Source: Microplitis mediator (lineage: Eukaryota > Arthropoda > Insecta > Hymenoptera > Braconidae). From it: DNA of 64,000 nucleotides. This document shows positions 62,790-64,000 of this stretch, one piece after another. The translations under genes were made by a program, and so were the position numbers. A model generated the notes under the pieces. The model ran no database searches. It saw only the letters and a program-made list of their open reading frames with translations, and was not told the DNA's origin. The DNA is taken from the NCBI RefSeq assembly GCF_029852145.1, contig NC_079970.1, positions 5,394,001 to 5,458,000 on the forward strand. Reading direction: 5' to 3'. Position 1 is the stretch's first letter; each line of letters begins with the position of its first letter.

Positions 62790-64000
62790 CAGGGTTTCCC
62801 GAAATCAATTAAAGTTTGTTGCTAAAGTCAATCTTATTACGAATAACTTAACACCCTGACTAATTTTAAAACGTCTGAGCTATTTTATCTTCTTCTTTTC
62901 TTTTTAATAAACTTAGCGGTGAAAAAATATTTACTATAGATCCTCATCCTTGTTGCTCTTATCGCAAATCATAACTTTTTCATTAAGGAAAAAAAGTTGC
63001 TGGATAGTGTATTAAAAATTTTTTTTTTTTATTTTATCCTGAAAATTGCGATAATAATTTTAAAATGAACGCCCGAGGTAATACTCGCGTTCTCGTAGTA
63101 TAAGAATTAAATATTCATCTTTTAATTTTTATTTTTTTTACCATAATTTATATGTTACTCTGAGTGATCATTAGTTATTCCTGGGTAATAAAATTATAAA
63201 TGTATACCTACTTTTTAAATTTATAATTACACGTGTTAAATTTTTACTTGGATTATTAATTAACTCAATAAATTTATCACTTTTAATTTTCAACAAGTTA
63301 AATATATTATTTTTAATACGAAAATAAAATATATATTCAACTGATTGTTATCAAAAGGATTATCTAAATGGATTTCTTGATCCTCAAGAAAATTAAATTT
63401 AAAAAAATCTTTTCTTATGTTAGTATATATGTATCTATATGTCTAATACATATATATTTAAAAAATCAATCATCAGTATCAGAAAATGTGATTCAAAAAA
63501 TAAGTAATTTTAGCGAGCGTCTGGTAGAGCTCTCATATTATGATGGATATTGATAAAAAAAAAAAAAAAAAAAAGTCTGCCGAGTGTCACCTGCGATGTG
63601 AATTTCGACCTCGGGAGTCGAGCATCAGCTTCGGTATACCTCCGCACAACCATTTCGAATTGAAGAAAAATATTTGTCGAAAAAAGCCAGCAGAGTTTAG
63701 TATAAAGTATATTGTATATATATACATATATAGTTAATGTTGAATGTTGAACGAGAGCAGAAGCCGAGTGAGACTTAGTGAAGTTGAGTGAATTTCGAGG
63801 ACAATCTTAATCCAGAGTCGATAACTGAAAATCATCTGCTCTAGCTCTAGTCGTTTCAATCTCTTACCTTGCTCACAAGCTATCTGGTTGATGGAACCTC
63901 GACATTTTTCAGCTTACAGACTACTCTTCTACTCTTTTTCCTTTTACTCTCATACCGTATTCCTCGCACCCCATACTATAAACCTTCTGCCGAACAACGC
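62790..64000. other. Spacer with two minus-strand donor-like sites
   Basis: On the minus strand, CAAG|GTAAGAG at 63868/63867 is a near-consensus donor. ATG at 63653 opens 21 codons (MVVRRYTEADARLPRSKFTS then Gln) up to CAG|GTGACA at 63591/63590. No usable acceptor AG links them, so neither is called as an exon. A poly-A tract lies at 63556-63574. The remainder is AT-rich, with a GC-richer block at 63570-63690. Confidence 0.3.

Noticed and set aside
62790..62858. CAGGGTTTCCCGAA facing CACCCTG, hAT-like ends about 70 bases apart
   Set aside because: Too short, ends match poorly after the first six bases, and flanking 8-mers differ.
63591..63653. Minus-strand ATG with 21 codons ending CAG|GTGACA
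   Set aside because: No acceptor or promoter signal can be linked to it, and a 21-codon open stretch in GC-richer DNA is expected by chance.

Overview
The window reads as nuclear DNA of an insect or similar arthropod. It is about 70% A+T, full of (TA)n, (TTA)n and other simple repeats, and packed with short inverted-repeat transposons. There are no bacterial-style operons, no rRNA or tRNA that I can recognise, and no long open reading frame (the longest on either strand is 128 codons and looks spurious). The composition and density of short DNA transposons fit a hymenopteran such as a braconid wasp, but I cannot prove that from the sequence. It is best read as intergenic or intronic DNA of a large gene, with at most small exons.

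Layout. 0-8.4 kb: AT-rich spacer with one hAT-type MITE (2527-2951). 8.4-9.9 kb: a 172-bp tandem repeat in three copies, then an 862-bp inverted-repeat element holding a short transposon-protein fragment (9347-9553, minus). 12-16 kb: a perfect 20-bp hairpin, a long (AT)n run, a small MITE, and a 960-bp fold-back element (14899-15858). 19-23 kb: four TA-flanked or TA-like elements, including a near-perfect GC-rich 252-bp palindrome (19694-19945). 26.4-31.1 kb: the most gene-like part. It has candidate plus-strand first exons at 26497-26589 and 28447-28512, a 527-bp fold-back element between them, and a cluster of exon-like splice sites near 30.8-31.1 kb. 32.3-35.7 kb: five copies of one hAT-like MITE family, including copies nested inside each other, plus a second TIR pair. 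38-48 kb: two TTAA-flanked fold-back elements (one nested in a TA element), a 161-bp tandem duplication, a nested pair at 43.7-44.2 kb, and a possible minus-strand exon near 44.7 kb. 50-57 kb: small GC-richer islands with possible short minus-strand coding pieces, a MITE with CCGACAAAATATC arrays, and a clean 512-bp hAT MITE with an 8-bp target duplication (55101-55612). 58.6-61.4 kb: elements built from GGTGT(T)AA arrays. 62-62.8 kb: a decayed, frameshifted protein remnant on the minus strand, probably from a retroelement.

The genes here do not form a pathway. The coherent biology is of transposon families. One large set shares short ends of the form TA|CACNGNAAAA but has unrelated interiors. 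A second set makes 8-bp target duplications (hAT-like), and a third inserts at TTAA (piggyBac-like). No complete transposase is present, so all were presumably moved in trans. All exon calls are low confidence and need transcript evidence.
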